Shown here: in pieces, positions 32,601 through 42,670 of the stretch
How positions within the stretch are numbered: position 1 is the first letter of the stretch
Layout of the letters: each line of letters starts with the position of its first letter
From: Lineus longissimus
Taxonomy: Eukaryota; Nemertea; Pilidiophora; Heteronemertea; Lineidae
Direction: 5' to 3'
Length of the DNA stretch: 64,000 nucleotides
NCBI RefSeq assembly: GCF_910592395.1
Contig: NC_088308.1
Span: forward strand, 11,611,001-11,675,000
Notes under the pieces: model-generated
Database searches by the model: none
Told to the model about the DNA's origin: nothing
Seen by the model: only the letters and a program-made list of their open reading frames with translations
Made by a program: the position numbers and the translations under genes

Positions 32601-33319
32601 CAACGCCCAGAGATTGCGTCCGATGGAGTTTACTCCGGCACCAACGATCACGGATCCGTCAGAAAATCATTGCGAGATTTCAGATCCATAGACAACAGTT
32701 TATTTACACAGATACACGCACGTAACCATTAGTCTCACTTGAGCATGAGATATAAAATTTCATTTAGTCAAACAAGCCTCGATCTAGATTGAGCTAAAGT
32801 ACAGTAAAGTAGCCACTACGAACCAGCCCGAGGCGCGTTCACATATATTATAGACGACAAAATACAACCGGCCTAAACTAGCCTAAATCCACTGAACGCC
32901 AGCCCGAGACTGAAATTTGGAACGCGCCTCAATCCGGATTCAGGCTCGTTGAATCGCATTTAGATGGTGCTTTTATAACCGGCCTATACCTGAAGTGCAA
33001 GTGGCCTCGATGCAGATCGAACAGGCACCGTGTAAATAGGGCTTATTGACATTTGAAGGAGACTGAAAGGTTTGCAAAAATTGTAAGAGAACAAAGTCCT
33101 TTTGTAATTTGTTGCAAATGCCATCAGGTTCTATCTGATCTCCACTGTACTAACTACCAGTGTGACAAATTCCCTGAACATGGGTGTCAGCAGGTTCTAT
33201 CTCCAATGAGCTTCAGCAGTCGTACACTGTGGAAGTTTGCCACAGGTTTACTATTAGCCAGGGCCATTTAAAACTTCTAAGGATACCTACCTATCTAGTA
33301 GATCCAAAATTTCCTTCAT
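27505..33319 (-). CDS. DUF7869-like transposase-like protein, three exons, decaying
   Basis: Exon 1 (33291-33319) reads MKEILDLLD and ends AG before GTAGGT. Exon 2 (31993-32155), after CTCTCTTGCAG, completes that codon and gives an acidic stretch (SSEFSEAEDDSDLDADFKL), ending AAG before GTAAGC. Exon 3 (27505-29520), after TTTCTTTTAG, starts in phase with VNHRPAQDKV. It has three 27-residue repeats (CPTAQAEIANTTEQRRADHH), then a basic region (RKRQRHPESWKRNVRKKL) and Cys pairs (CTKCRFKC). Next come CVCKTFYLTSLDISQKRV, FHFPKKDRCDKCEE, FTICFDLENVFALPHTNVSN, AIWNEAQKGRSGDDIASSVV and APGHSSIQEVDNIHSKIE. From memory this matches a metazoan family with a DUF7869/RNase H-like fold. A TAG after EKRQF (near 28966) and two frame changes around 28090-28127, at the expected WSDSC block, break it. 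Intron 2 holds a HINE. Confidence 0.7.
29266..29508 (-). repeat. 81-bp tandem repeat, three copies, coding
   Basis: Units start at 29266, 29347 and 29428, each holding GATCTCGGCCTGAGCAGTGG. 81 bp equals 27 codons, so copy number can change without breaking the frame of the DUF7869-like protein. The copies differ at several bases. Confidence 0.88.
29617..29698 (+). repeat. (CTGT)n microsatellite
   Basis: About 20 uninterrupted tetranucleotide units, starting just after the 5' end of HINE-2 copy B. The same spot in copies A and C holds shorter GTCCGTCTGTCCGTCCG or GTCCGTCCTTCC runs. Confidence 0.95.
31076..31150 (+). repeat. Short tandem repeat ACCAACATTTT(T)
   Basis: Five to six units of ATTTTACCAACATTTTACC type, flanked by an inverted pair: TACACTAGTAAAATATTAGC before and ATTTTACTAGTGTACAC after. 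Confidence 0.85.
32640..33000 (-). repeat. Possible solo or truncated LTR with primer site
   Basis: On the minus strand GTGTAAATAAACTGTTGTC holds a polyadenylation signal. About 60 bases later comes TTGGTGCCGGAGTAAACTCC, which looks like a primer-binding site followed by leader. No second LTR copy or coding region is in the window, so this is weak. It would lie in intron 1 of the DUF7869-like gene. Confidence 0.25.
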
Positions 33320-33435
33320 TCAGTGTTTTTCTCTTCATTTTCGGCTTATTTTGACCCAGAGTGACTTTGGAGCCACACAGTTTGTCGGGCATTTTGTCAT
33401 GTGACACTAATCGAAGCATCTGACTGGATGAAATG

Positions 33436-34728
33436 GACTTAATAATAATAATAATGCAACTTGTTATAGCGCACGTATCCAGGCACTAGTCCCGCTCAAG
33501 GCGCTTTACAGAAGGCTCTTTATATTTGATTTAAAGATGTTGATGTCAGTGCAAAGCGTCAGCCCCAAAGGCAAAGGCAACTCGTTCCACATCGCCGAAG
33601 CCGCCACAGGAAAGGCCCGGTCCCCATATGATGGGATGATTGACCTTTGCTGTGACAAATGAACACCAACTGATGATCGGAGCGCCCGGGACGGACGCTT
33701 CACACTGACCAGTTCACAGAGGTAGGATGGGGCAAGATTGTGAATTGCCTTGAACGCAAAAACCAGGATTTTGTAATGAATCCGCTGCGCGACGGGAAGC
33801 CAGTGCAGTTCCTCGAGGATTGGAGTAATATGCGCTGACTTCCGGGTTCTTGTTACGAGTCGCGCAGCGGAGTTTTGAACTCTTTGGAGTGGAAGAATAG
33901 TTGTAGAGGGCAAACCGACAAGGAGAGAGTTACAGAAGTCAATCTTTGATGTCACAAGCAGACTGGCAAACAACTTTGCTGTGTCCATTGTAAGATATTT
34001 TCTGACACGAGCAATGTTACGAATTGCGAGATTTGCCCGCTTGACGGTGGCCGACACGTGGGCCTTGAAGGAGAAATGTTTATCAAATATAACGCCAAGA
34101 TTCCGGGCAGTGTCTGTAGAATCGACGATACAGTCCACTACCTTTATGCCCGGTATTGCTGGAAGGGAACGCATGTACTGTGACCTGATAAACATGAACT
34201 CTGTTTTGTCATTATTACAAGACAGACCATGTTCAACCATCATGCACTAGCATCTGACACGCATTTCCCTACAGTACAAATCGCAGATGACAGACTAACA
34301 ATGCGAAATGCCAGGTAGTCCTGTGTATCATCGGCGTATAGATGATCTGCATTGTCAGTGTTCGCATCGGAAGCCGTTTCCAGGATATCCGCGAGTGGGT
34401 TCGTGTAGAGTGTGAACAACAACGGACCAAGGACGGATCCCTGTGGGACGCCATAACCAAGCTTGACAGGTTTTGACACTTCACTGCCAATGCGGACACG
34501 TTCGGACCTATCAGACAGGTACGAGCGAAGCCAAGTCAGTACCATCCCGTCGACTCCCATCGACTTGAGACGAGCCAGAAGAACAGCATGATTGACCGTG
34601 TCGAATGCAGCGCTTAAGTCTAACAAAACTAGCACTACGCACTTCCGTGATTCAAGAGCAGAGTTGATATCGTTGTGCACCTTTAGAAGTGCTGTTTCCA
34701 CCGAGTGACCCTCTCGGTATGCGGACTG
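33436..34728 (-). mobile_element. LINE fragment B (CR1/L2-like), 5' truncated
   Basis: Minus-strand ORFs 34240-34875 and 33506-34243 cover RT blocks SAYREGHSVETALLKVHNDI, CVVLVLLDLSAAFDTVNHAV, GYGVPQGSVLGPLLFTLY and YADDTQDYLAF. After a frame change near 34243 come NDKTEFMFIRS, IPGIKVVDCIVDSTDTARNL, ARLVTRTRKSAHITPILEEL, HWLPVAQRIHYKILVFAFKA and WNELPLPL. The 3' end is an ATT-type run at 33436-33453. The RT active site YADD is intact. The endonuclease half is absent, and the 5' break abuts an integrase-like ORF. Confidence 0.85.
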
Positions 34729-35412
34729 AAGGTTGGCCCAAGTAACAACAACCCTGCCGTGACTGCACACTATTTTCTTGATGCAGTGGAGCAACTGAAA
34801 GGCTGTCCGCGAGTTTGTAGGTGTGATCTTGGGACTGAAAACGGAACAATTGAGGACTTGCAGACCCTTTTCCATGCACTGAATGATGAGGAAGAAGATG
34901 CTTGTTTTATTTATGGGAAAAGTACATCGAATCAGCGTATCGAAGCATGGTGGAGCATTCTACGTCGTCATAATGCTGATTGGTGGATTACTTTCTTTAA
35001 GGCCTTGCGCGACGCAAACGTATTCAATGATGGTGATCCCCTTCATGTTGATTGTATACGGTATTGTTTTATGGATGTTCTGCAAGAGGAACTCAGCGAA
35101 GTCGCTATTCAATGGAATCAGCACACCATTCAAGTTAAAAAGAATTGTGACAGTCCGAAGGGAAAGCCAGATGTAATGTTTTTTACACCGGTCAAGTACG
35201 ATACTTATGACCATCGAGTTACTTGCGATTCGGCGACCATACAGCAATGTAAACAAAGTTATGGTCAAGAACGGCCCTTGCATGGATGCTCTTCCGACTT
35301 CATTGAACTTGTGAATCTCATGTTGCCGAATGCAAGACGACCAACAAATGTGAACGAAGCTGCGGATCTGTATGAACTCTTCATGAAGGAAATCAATCGC
35401 TACAACCACTAG
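34729..35412 (+). pseudogene. Integrase-core-like (rve/DDE) ORF, 5' truncated
   Basis: The open frame reads VGPSNNNPAVTAHYFLDAVE, VCRCDLGTENGTIEDLQTLF, FIYGKSTSNQRIEAWWSILR, WWITFFKALRDANVFND, ending KEINRYNH. The Asp of CDLGTENG and the Glu of NQRIEAWW fit the second and third residues of a DDE core. The pattern resembles, from memory, a family annotated as integrase core domain in cnidarians, fishes and molluscs. The segment with the first Asp (usually DGFSR before LxVGPSN) is missing, because the reading enters the LINE at about 34728. The ATG at 34705 lies in LINE sequence and is not native. Confidence 0.65.
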
Positions 35413-36767
35413 GGGGGAGACACTGAGCCATGTGGTAGGTTGTAAAATGTTGTATCGCCATACAACAAGCGACTCAACATCAGATACTGTTCAGAATTGT
35501 CGGAAATCCACTTTGAACTAGAGTCGTCTTTTTTTCAACCCTCAGTTTGTGTGGTAGGCAATTAAGTACGTGTAATAATTGTTTATGACTATTGATATTG
35601 ATTGGTCTTCTATTTTGTCACAAGGTGTCGACAAGTGTAGATATATCTTTCTAGCATTTAGAGACACTTTACGCTCACATGTATGCAGGCATCATTTTTC
35701 CTTTTCAATCCTTGGTGAGACATGCCACAATTAAGATGCCACGTGGCAACCAGTCCTCCTAAAGATTGTACAAATTCAAAACGAAATATGTTGAGGTTAT
35801 AAAGACCACTTTTTAATCAAAAAAATTTCGTTCTGATAATTATTATATATACAGGATTGCACTCGGCGGTGACATACAATAATGATGAATTTTCTACTAT
35901 GTTGAATTCTGACACAGAGTTATGTTCACATTAACGACAAAACACAAATATAATTACCTTACAGTAGGCCTAATAGTATACAGTACGCTACTTGATTATA
36001 AGTATTAATCTTCCACAATAAGTCCTTCTGCTGGAGTCAAAATTGCATAAATGCTACATTTTAATGCGCCCATACATCAACAGATTACGGTAAGATTTAA
36101 AAAGGGTTATCCTAAATAAATCAATAAAATAATGCCTCTTGCAATTTACTTTGGTCCCTTTGACGAGAACCACCGCCACGGAGAACTGCACCCTCGTTGA
36201 GCATCTAGATCTCCGACCTCTCTGTAGACAAGGTCCTCGTATTGACCGTTTATCCCACTTACAACTTCCTCACTGTGGCGAGGCTATGCCAAGATACCCA
36301 ATGATCCATGTTCTGGCTTTCGATGAGCGGTCCATATGAGGACATTATTTAATAGTCAGATGTTTGATGTGCTAGGTGAGGTGCTGAGCCATTATACTCG
36401 GAGAGGTTGGAGATGCTCGGCGAGGGTGCAGTTGATTCTCTACGGTGGGAACTGTGCTAAGGGGAGGTATCCCGGGAAACTGGTCCATGAGACTGTATGA
36501 GCATGACATAAGCCAAGGATAACAAGAACGAAGAAATTGCTACAATAAACAAGAGCGATCACCATACTGCTGATTTCAATGCATCTATTCAAACCCGAAC
36601 CTAAAACTTGTTACTTAAAGTAAAAGGTGCTAAAAGCTAGATAGCTTTTCTTTTCGACCATGGCAAAAAATTATGTATAAATACACAAGAGGGATATAAA
36701 GAGCAAAACGACGCGTCTTTACATCTTGATCATGAGATCAACACCAGATTCAGAGGAGATGATGAGC
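35413..36767. other. AT-rich region without recognised gene
   Basis: Only short frames without domains occur. One of 66 codons at 36139-36339 has no support. It lies downstream of both the integrase-like ORF and the convergent kinase gene and may contain the 3' UTR of the latter. Confidence 0.3.
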
Positions 36768-39572
36768 CTATTTGATTGATTTTAGAATATCAATGACCGG
36801 TGGACGCTTGCCTACATCATAGCTAGTACACTGATCTATCAATGATCGCATCTCCATTGGAACCTTGTCATCCGTCCTCAGAGGTGGCTTGCGTTCCTTC
36901 ATAAGTTTCTTGATATCATCAACTGTAGTCAGCGATTGGTCCACATTCCACGCATCCCATTCAGCGAAAAACTCTATCATTGTGATACCAACAGACCACA
37001 CATCGGAAGCAGCTGATGATAATTCTTCACCCAGTAAACACCCAGGGGCCATATACGAAGGTGACCCAGGGACGCTGCCTACTGATGTTGTTGTTGCAGC
37101 AAGTAAGGACTTGACTCGACTTACTCCCAAGTCGCACAGTTTGATTGTGAGACAATGGGTGATATGAATAAAGACTAGCAAATGCTTTTATCTAAAACTC
37201 CATGTACATTTACACAGGCCTTTCTGTACAAAATTGAAGTAAAAGCATTTGCTAGTCTTTATTCATATCACCCAATGTTCTTTTATCAGAATGTTCCCAG
37301 GCTTTATGTCTCGATGTAGCACCATAGGCCTAAGGGAATGCATATATGCAATTCCCTGCATGACCTGCTTGATAATACCCAGCTTATCTTCAGGTTTTAT
37401 TCCCATCGCCTTCTTAATATCTAGGTCGAAGATGGCATCATCCATATTGGAGCCTTTAATGAATTCGCTGACCAGGTAAACACCACCGGTGTCTTTAGCA
37501 GTTGCAAGAAACTGGACGATGTTTGGATGCCTGAGCTTTGTATTCACCATTGTCTCCTTCTGGATCGTTTCTGTCATGGAAAGTCTCGAACGTTTCGGTA
37601 AAAGAATTTCTTTTACCGCAACATCCGACCCTGTCCTTTTAGGGGCATATGGATATTGACAAATTACTTCTTTTGTGCCTTGTTCATTCGTCTCGTTGTA
37701 GATAATTTTTAAGGAGTTTTCTTTCGCCCACAACAACAGAAGAAACAGTGAAGCCATCTGTGCCGGAGCTATACCATTCGTCATCAGGCAAGGTGTCGAT
37801 GTTGGCGTGGTCTTTGCATTGTGAAATGCTGCAACATTTCAGATAGCTTGCATTTGCCGAGTACATTGATGTCATTTCCCGGCCGTACGTGACTGAAATA
37901 GCCGGGGAATCCGGTGCACCTTCCTTGGTCAGCTTCCTCAATGTTGGAGAAACTACAATAACACTCATCTCATTCGTTGTTACATCACGTCTGTTTGCAG
38001 GCATCACTGTGGCTTCGGCACCTGCTGAATCTGCTGCATCATTGTCATGCGTTTCAGTATCTGATGTAGGGAAAGTGCCATCTATTTTCTTAGTAGTCAT
38101 CATATAAAGAGTGCAGTTCGAAGAAAATAGTCCATGAGATTTAAGATACTGTCCATAGTTGCAATTGTTGCCATTGACGTCTTCGAATTTCGATATAATC
38201 TGTCCTTAAGGGTCACCAAAGCTAACTTCCATATCGCACAGTAACCCAAACTTCGACTTTCCATCCATAAAAAACAACCGCTGGCCTTCTTCTATTATGT
38301 CCTCCACACTCATATCTAGGGATTGGTTCGTAGGAATACTTTTAACCCCACCACCGTCCTTCAGAAAGATCTGTTTGAAACATGCACCCTTAAAGTGCTT
38401 CCAACCGAGACGGACGAGTGGGTTTCTTGACCTCGACATCTTCGCTGAACCACTGCTGCCCTGGAATAGAAAGGTGGAAGAGGTGAGAATATTTCACTGT
38501 CAGATGATTTTCAAATCGTTCCATAGAATAATTGTTATGCACATTCCTGATGAACATTCCTTATGTCTTTTAAACAAACCTGACATAGAACCAAGTCTCC
38601 GTAAATTTGAATAATACATATTTAAAGAGATCAGGGGGTATGGGAAATGAGTCAAACTTACATGCAGGCCTACTTGCCAGTATGTCTGAAATTCTCAAAT
38701 GACATTCTATGATCACCGACAGGCGGCTCCTCCAACTCGGGTGACTACAAAACAAAGACTCAATACCCAAGACCTAAACAAAGATCCCCTACTACAAAAC
38801 AAGACCCAACTATAAAACAAAGACCACCCCTACTACAAACAAAGACCAGATCAAACACTGTTCAGTATTATTTGAGCCTTTGTTTTGTAGTAGGGTGGTC
38901 CTTGTTTTGTAGTTGGGTCTTTGTTTTGTAGCCACCCCCTCCAACTCACCTTTTGGCCTACTGTCGTTTCAAGTGTAGTCTTTTGTTTCTTTGCTACAAA
39001 TCCTTTCCCTTTCCCAAGCTTTATTGTCTTCATTATGTCTTTAATCTTAGCATCATTTGTTGTTCCGCGGCTGGCACCTGAGAGAGAATTAGATATTATT
39101 TAGATACAGCATCATTCAGTCATACGTGAATTTCTGAATGGAATGCTATCAGGGCCGTATTTAACCCTCTCCCACAGAAAAATCAAAATGGCTAAATATG
39201 CATTTTCCAGGCATCTGAGGGTAAGACGTTAGGATATCCCTATAGCATCATTTATTGCACATCTTTAATGAGCAGTGCCTAAAAATAATCTAACAAGGCT
39301 AGGGCCCGCCAAAATAAAAAAGTCCTAGGATTTTTCGTTTGGGTCGCTAGGGTATGCGTAGACTTGCCTGAGAGTTGCTTGGGTTCAAGGGGTTAATCAG
39401 TTCGATATCAAATAATTTGTACCTTTTATAACAAAATACTTCCGGCCGGCCTTTTCCCACCCTCCAGGTGGCACTTTGAAAACACCATATTTGGCGGATA
39501 CAACATACTTGTCTTTTTCTCCATCGGCTTGTTCAGTAAAGGCTAACGATGATGCACCCGGGAATGGCTGCC
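36768..39572 (-). CDS. Protein kinase gene with novel N-terminal domain, spliced, disrupted
   Basis: At least three exons are supported: 39423-39572 (SAKYGVFKVPPGGWEKAGRK), 38950-39078 (AEQTNDAKIKDIMKTIKLG) and 36768-38460. The last begins GSSGSAKMSRSRNPLVRLGW and continues LKDGGGVKSIP, RLFFMDGKSKFGLLCDMEVS. The kinase domain shows VAVKEI (Lys), ETMVNTKLRHPNIVQFL (Glu), VLHRDIKPGNILI, CDLGVSRVKS (DLG for DFG), MAPG for APE and SDVWSVG. Lesions are a TAA after SFGDP (38206-38208), a frame change near 37700-37780 ahead of the catalytic Lys, and a 115-bp foldback between HRDIKPGN and CDLG. Exon 1 to 2 phase fits only if the second AG (acceptor at 39071) is used. More 5' exons probably exist. Function beyond a Ser/Thr or TKL-like kinase is unknown. 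Confidence 0.68.
37158..37272. mobile_element. 115-bp foldback element in kinase catalytic loop
   Basis: The inverted arms of about 34 bp are perfect: GGTGATATGAATAAAGACTA then GCAAATGCTTTTA, and the reverse at 37239-37272. CAATG occurs on both sides (37153-37157 and 37273-37277), a 5-bp target duplication. Insert plus duplication is 120 bp, so the frame is kept, but an in-frame stop follows IKEHWVI. The kinase codons on each side are otherwise continuous. Confidence 0.85.
38744..38935. mobile_element. Foldback repeat with CTACAAAACAAAGAC ends
   Basis: CTACAAAACAAAGACTC at 38746 faces GGTCTTTGTTTTGTAG ending 38932. Shorter CTACAAAACAAGACCCAAC and TACTACAAACAAAGACC units lie between and are also inverted. 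It sits in the intron between the second and third visible kinase exons. Confidence 0.6.
39168..39392. mobile_element. Possible piggyBac-type MITE, about 225 bp
   Basis: TTAA precedes CCCTCTCCCACAG at 39168 and follows CTTGGGTTCAAGGGG near 39391. The ends share only a few bases (CCC(T/C)), so the call rests mainly on TTAA and the CCC starts. It lies in a kinase intron. Confidence 0.3.
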
Positions 39573-39689
39573 CTGTTAGTGGAATACAGAAACATTTTTT
39601 GTTATCCTCAAAGATCTACCTACCTTCGCCTACATCAGGGGGCAGTAAGAGAAACCTTGCTACTTTGGCCCTGAGCCAACAGAAGAGGG

Positions 39690-39915
39690 CCCAGATGAAA
39701 ATTATTTCCACCCAGGTGAAAACTATTTTCACCCAGGTGAATATCATTCTCAGGTGATTACCATTCTCACCTGGGTGAAAACTATTTTCACCAAGGTGAT
39801 AGTAATTTTTACCCAGGTGAATATTATCCTCAGGTGAATACCATTCTCACCTAGGTGAAAATTATTTTCACCTAGGTGCTATTCAACTAGGTGAATATTA
39901 TTTTCACCTAGTCGA
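39690..39915. repeat. Array of palindromic CACC(C/T)AGGTG units
   Basis: At least eight near-copies of TTTTCACC(C/T)AGGTGAA spaced by 10-20 bases (GAAAACTATTTTCACCCAGG and similar). Each unit is itself a palindrome, so the array can fold in many registers. It lies upstream of the first visible kinase exon. Confidence 0.85.
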
Positions 39916-40096
39916 CTATCTTCATTGTAAAGTAAAGGACGGCTGTATGATCCATATCAACTATCTCTGATCTCTGCCAGGAAAGGGTAAACACCAGCCT
40001 GGTATATCACTCACACCATTTACTTGTCAACATATGTCCTATTCTGTCTGACCTCGGGGGAAACTAGGCCTATATGCTACAGATCTTTCGTACATA

Positions 40097-42207
40097 CTCT
40101 AGACTCGATCTTGTAAGGACAGACAATACAACCCCAGTAAACCCACCCACTCCACGCGGTACTGAATAGGCGTTACTTTTCTTTTGTGTGGAGGGGCCAT
40201 GTGACTCCTAGGACCAAAATCAATGTGTCCGATCAACCAACCCTGCAGGTGACCACCACTCTTGGTCAAGTCCAACTCTCTGTGATGTCATGCAGATCAG
40301 AGTGGTAACCTGGAATTGTAGGCCAATTGTCATGGGCGAGTCTTCCGAATTCTTCACAATACTATTGCATTATGAAATTGATGAGGTTTATAGGCCTAGC
40401 TGACGTTTACTGGGTCATCTTCATAAGCCGTTACTGTCATGTCATTTTTGGCCTGTACACTCTGGCTTGCTGTAGGCCTACATGTGCTGTCATGGATGTA
40501 CCACCGCTAAGAAAGCGTCGACGTAGCTACGGTATCAGTGAACAAATTCGGTATCTAACCGATTGCGAAGAGGCCTTGGCGAACGGGACAGTCGCCAGTA
40601 GTGATGAATTTGCAAATCATCACAGAATTCCGCCCTCCACCTTTCGGAAATGGGACCGAGAGGAGCTAGATGCCGTACTGTACGAGAAAAATGGTAAAAT
40701 TCGTAAAATACGAGAAAATCATGTCGGAACATGGCCTGAAGTAGAAACTAATCTCCATGAGTGGTTCGTAGGTGAAAGGCGAAAGCGTCTGGTTGTGTCT
40801 GTCTCGGACCTCCAAGTAAAAGCACTTGATCTTTTCCAAACGTGGTGGGACAACTTGGCAGAAGACAGACGGAATGAAATTGTCCGTTCCAGACCGATTC
40901 GGCATGAATTCCACGCCTCAGCAGGTTGGGTGACCGATTTCATGAAGAGAAAGAACATTTCTTTTCGGAAGACTAATAAAAACACTACTACGATCCCTGC
41001 AGACGCCGCAGCTAGAGTCGCACAATTCAGAAATGATGTCGCTGGGGTATTTGAACAGTTTCAGATACCAATGGGATTCTTTTTCAACATGGATGAAACT
41101 TTCTTGCTATTGGATTGTCGTCCTGTGTATACATGTGAAACCACAGGGGCGCAATCGGTCGATATCCGGACATCTCGTGCAAATGCCAAGTTAGGTTGCA
41201 CCGTTACATTGTGCATTGCTGCTACAGGAGTAAAAATTCCAGCTCACATAACATTTCCTCGTCGTGGATTTGTGAGGCAGATGGAGCAAGTTGCTCAGCA
41301 AGAACTGCCACATAATGTGAAAGTTACCACTTCTGATACTGGCTGGATGAGGCAAGACACCATTGAACACTGGACAGATACTGTTCTTGAGCCGTATGTG
41401 CAGGGAGAAAACTGCGATCAGTTCTTTATTATCGTGGACCGATACAGAGTTCATCTAACAGAGGTCTTTGGGAACGCAGTGATGGAACTGGGGGAATCAT
41501 AGATTTGGTACCTGCGGGGTGTACCTCAATTGCACAGCCTTTAGATGTGTCTATTATGGCATCGTTTAAGAAACATGCCAGGAACGAATGGAAGGACTGG
41601 AAAAGTACAAACACTAATGAACAGGGTGCCTGTGACCAGATTTCCTAGTTAATGTGATCAACATTGTCAGTCGGGCATGGGAAGCAGTGGAGGTCCAGGT
41701 CGTCGTCAATGGCTTTGAGACGGCTTTTCGTCCAGACAACATTGACGACGGACCGCTCAAATTACCTGCCGATGGCAATGATGATCAAGAGGATGAAATG
41801 GCACCCTGAACATGAACTGGATTAGGCCTAGGTGTAAAGGACCCCAGATAGGACTTCATTGAAAATGTCAAATCGTATTTGCTGGGTCACCCTGTATGTT
41901 GACATGTGGCTGGTTTTAGCCGTTCTACTCAATTAAACCGGTTAACCTCGGCAACAAACAGTACATGTGTCCAGTCCCCAGGCCTCACAAAGCATTGTAC
42001 ACGCATGACATCACCAATGGCTTTCCGAAGAGAAACGCAAGGCGGGCATATGCAGTGCAGTTGTGACGCCTAGACCTTAGTCAAGCGAGTCATTGGCCCT
42101 TGTACATTAAGGAATAGTAAAGCCTATTCAGTACCGCGTGGAGCAGGTGGGTTTACTGTATTGTCTGTATCCTAGTATTGTCTGTCCTTACAAGATCGAG
42201 TCTAGAG
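40097..42207 (+). mobile_element. pogo/Tc1-mariner type DNA transposon, 2111 bp
   Basis: TA at 40095-40096 and 42208-42209 flank inverted ends CTCTAGACTCGATCTTGTAA, which go on with GGACAGACAATAC. After a short gap of unequal length come CAGTAAACCCACC and CTCCACGCGGTACTGAATAG on both sides. The inner block begins CAGT as in pogo-like elements, so the outer 40 bases may be a later gain. It encodes one transposase. Confidence 0.88.
40492..41808 (+). pseudogene. pogo-family transposase (CENP-B-type), frameshifted
   Basis: The start ATG at 40492 (MDVPPLRKRRRSYGISEQIR) is preferred to the longer ORF start, since the basic helix-turn-helix begins here. A CENP-B-like second DNA-binding half follows (WFVGERRKRLVVSVSDLQVK, ASAGWVTDFMKRKNISFRKT). 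The DDE_1 core has Asp 201 in FFNMDETF and Asp 316 in FIIVDRYRVHLT, where the usual block is DGYRxH. After a frame change near 41490 comes the third Asp in AGCTSIAQPLDVSIMASFKK. A second shift near 41640 precedes the acidic tail ending EDEMAP (stop 41806-41808). With both shifts it cannot make a full enzyme. Confidence 0.88.
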
Positions 42208-42209
42208 TA

Positions 42210-42670
42210 TATACATGTATGTATGCAACCTGTCAATCAAAGACAACTCTTCTCAATGATGGAATGGATTCAAATGTCAGTTCCTGCCTGTGTAGGCTAC
42301 TCCTTTTAGATTTATATAGAATATCAACAATACCAACAACAATCAAGGCAATGAATGAGCGAATAGATAGGCCTATAGTATAAGTATCTCAACATTTTTA
42401 TTCATATAAAGTTTTACAATAAAAGCCAAAGGAGTAAGAAAGTTCATTGGCACTCCACATTGACAAATCAATCTAAATCGGTCAATTTTCAATCAAATTT
42501 GATGAAATTTAAAGACCAAAATGTTCTTTTCGAAACTTACATCATCCCCATTTTTTTTTTTTTCATTTTTGGTAACGGCTTGAAACAGATCCACTCCGCC
42601 TCCGCCGTTCGTCCTCCTGCACCGTTTACAGTCTCCTGGTTTGGCTTGGGGCTACTCAACCGCACTTTAA
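42210..42670. other. Spacer between pogo element and piggyBac MITE
   Basis: AT-rich with no confident gene. A minus-strand open stretch at about 42570-42665 (VRLSSPKPNQETVNGAGGRT) ends near a GTAAGT (42536-42541) and could be an exon, but I cannot connect it. Confidence 0.3.

Noticed and set aside
34960-35409. 149-codon minus-strand ORF
   Set aside because: Antisense shadow of the integrase-like ORF, without any domain.
36139-36339. 66-codon plus-strand ORF
   Set aside because: No domain, no splice context and composition like the surroundings.
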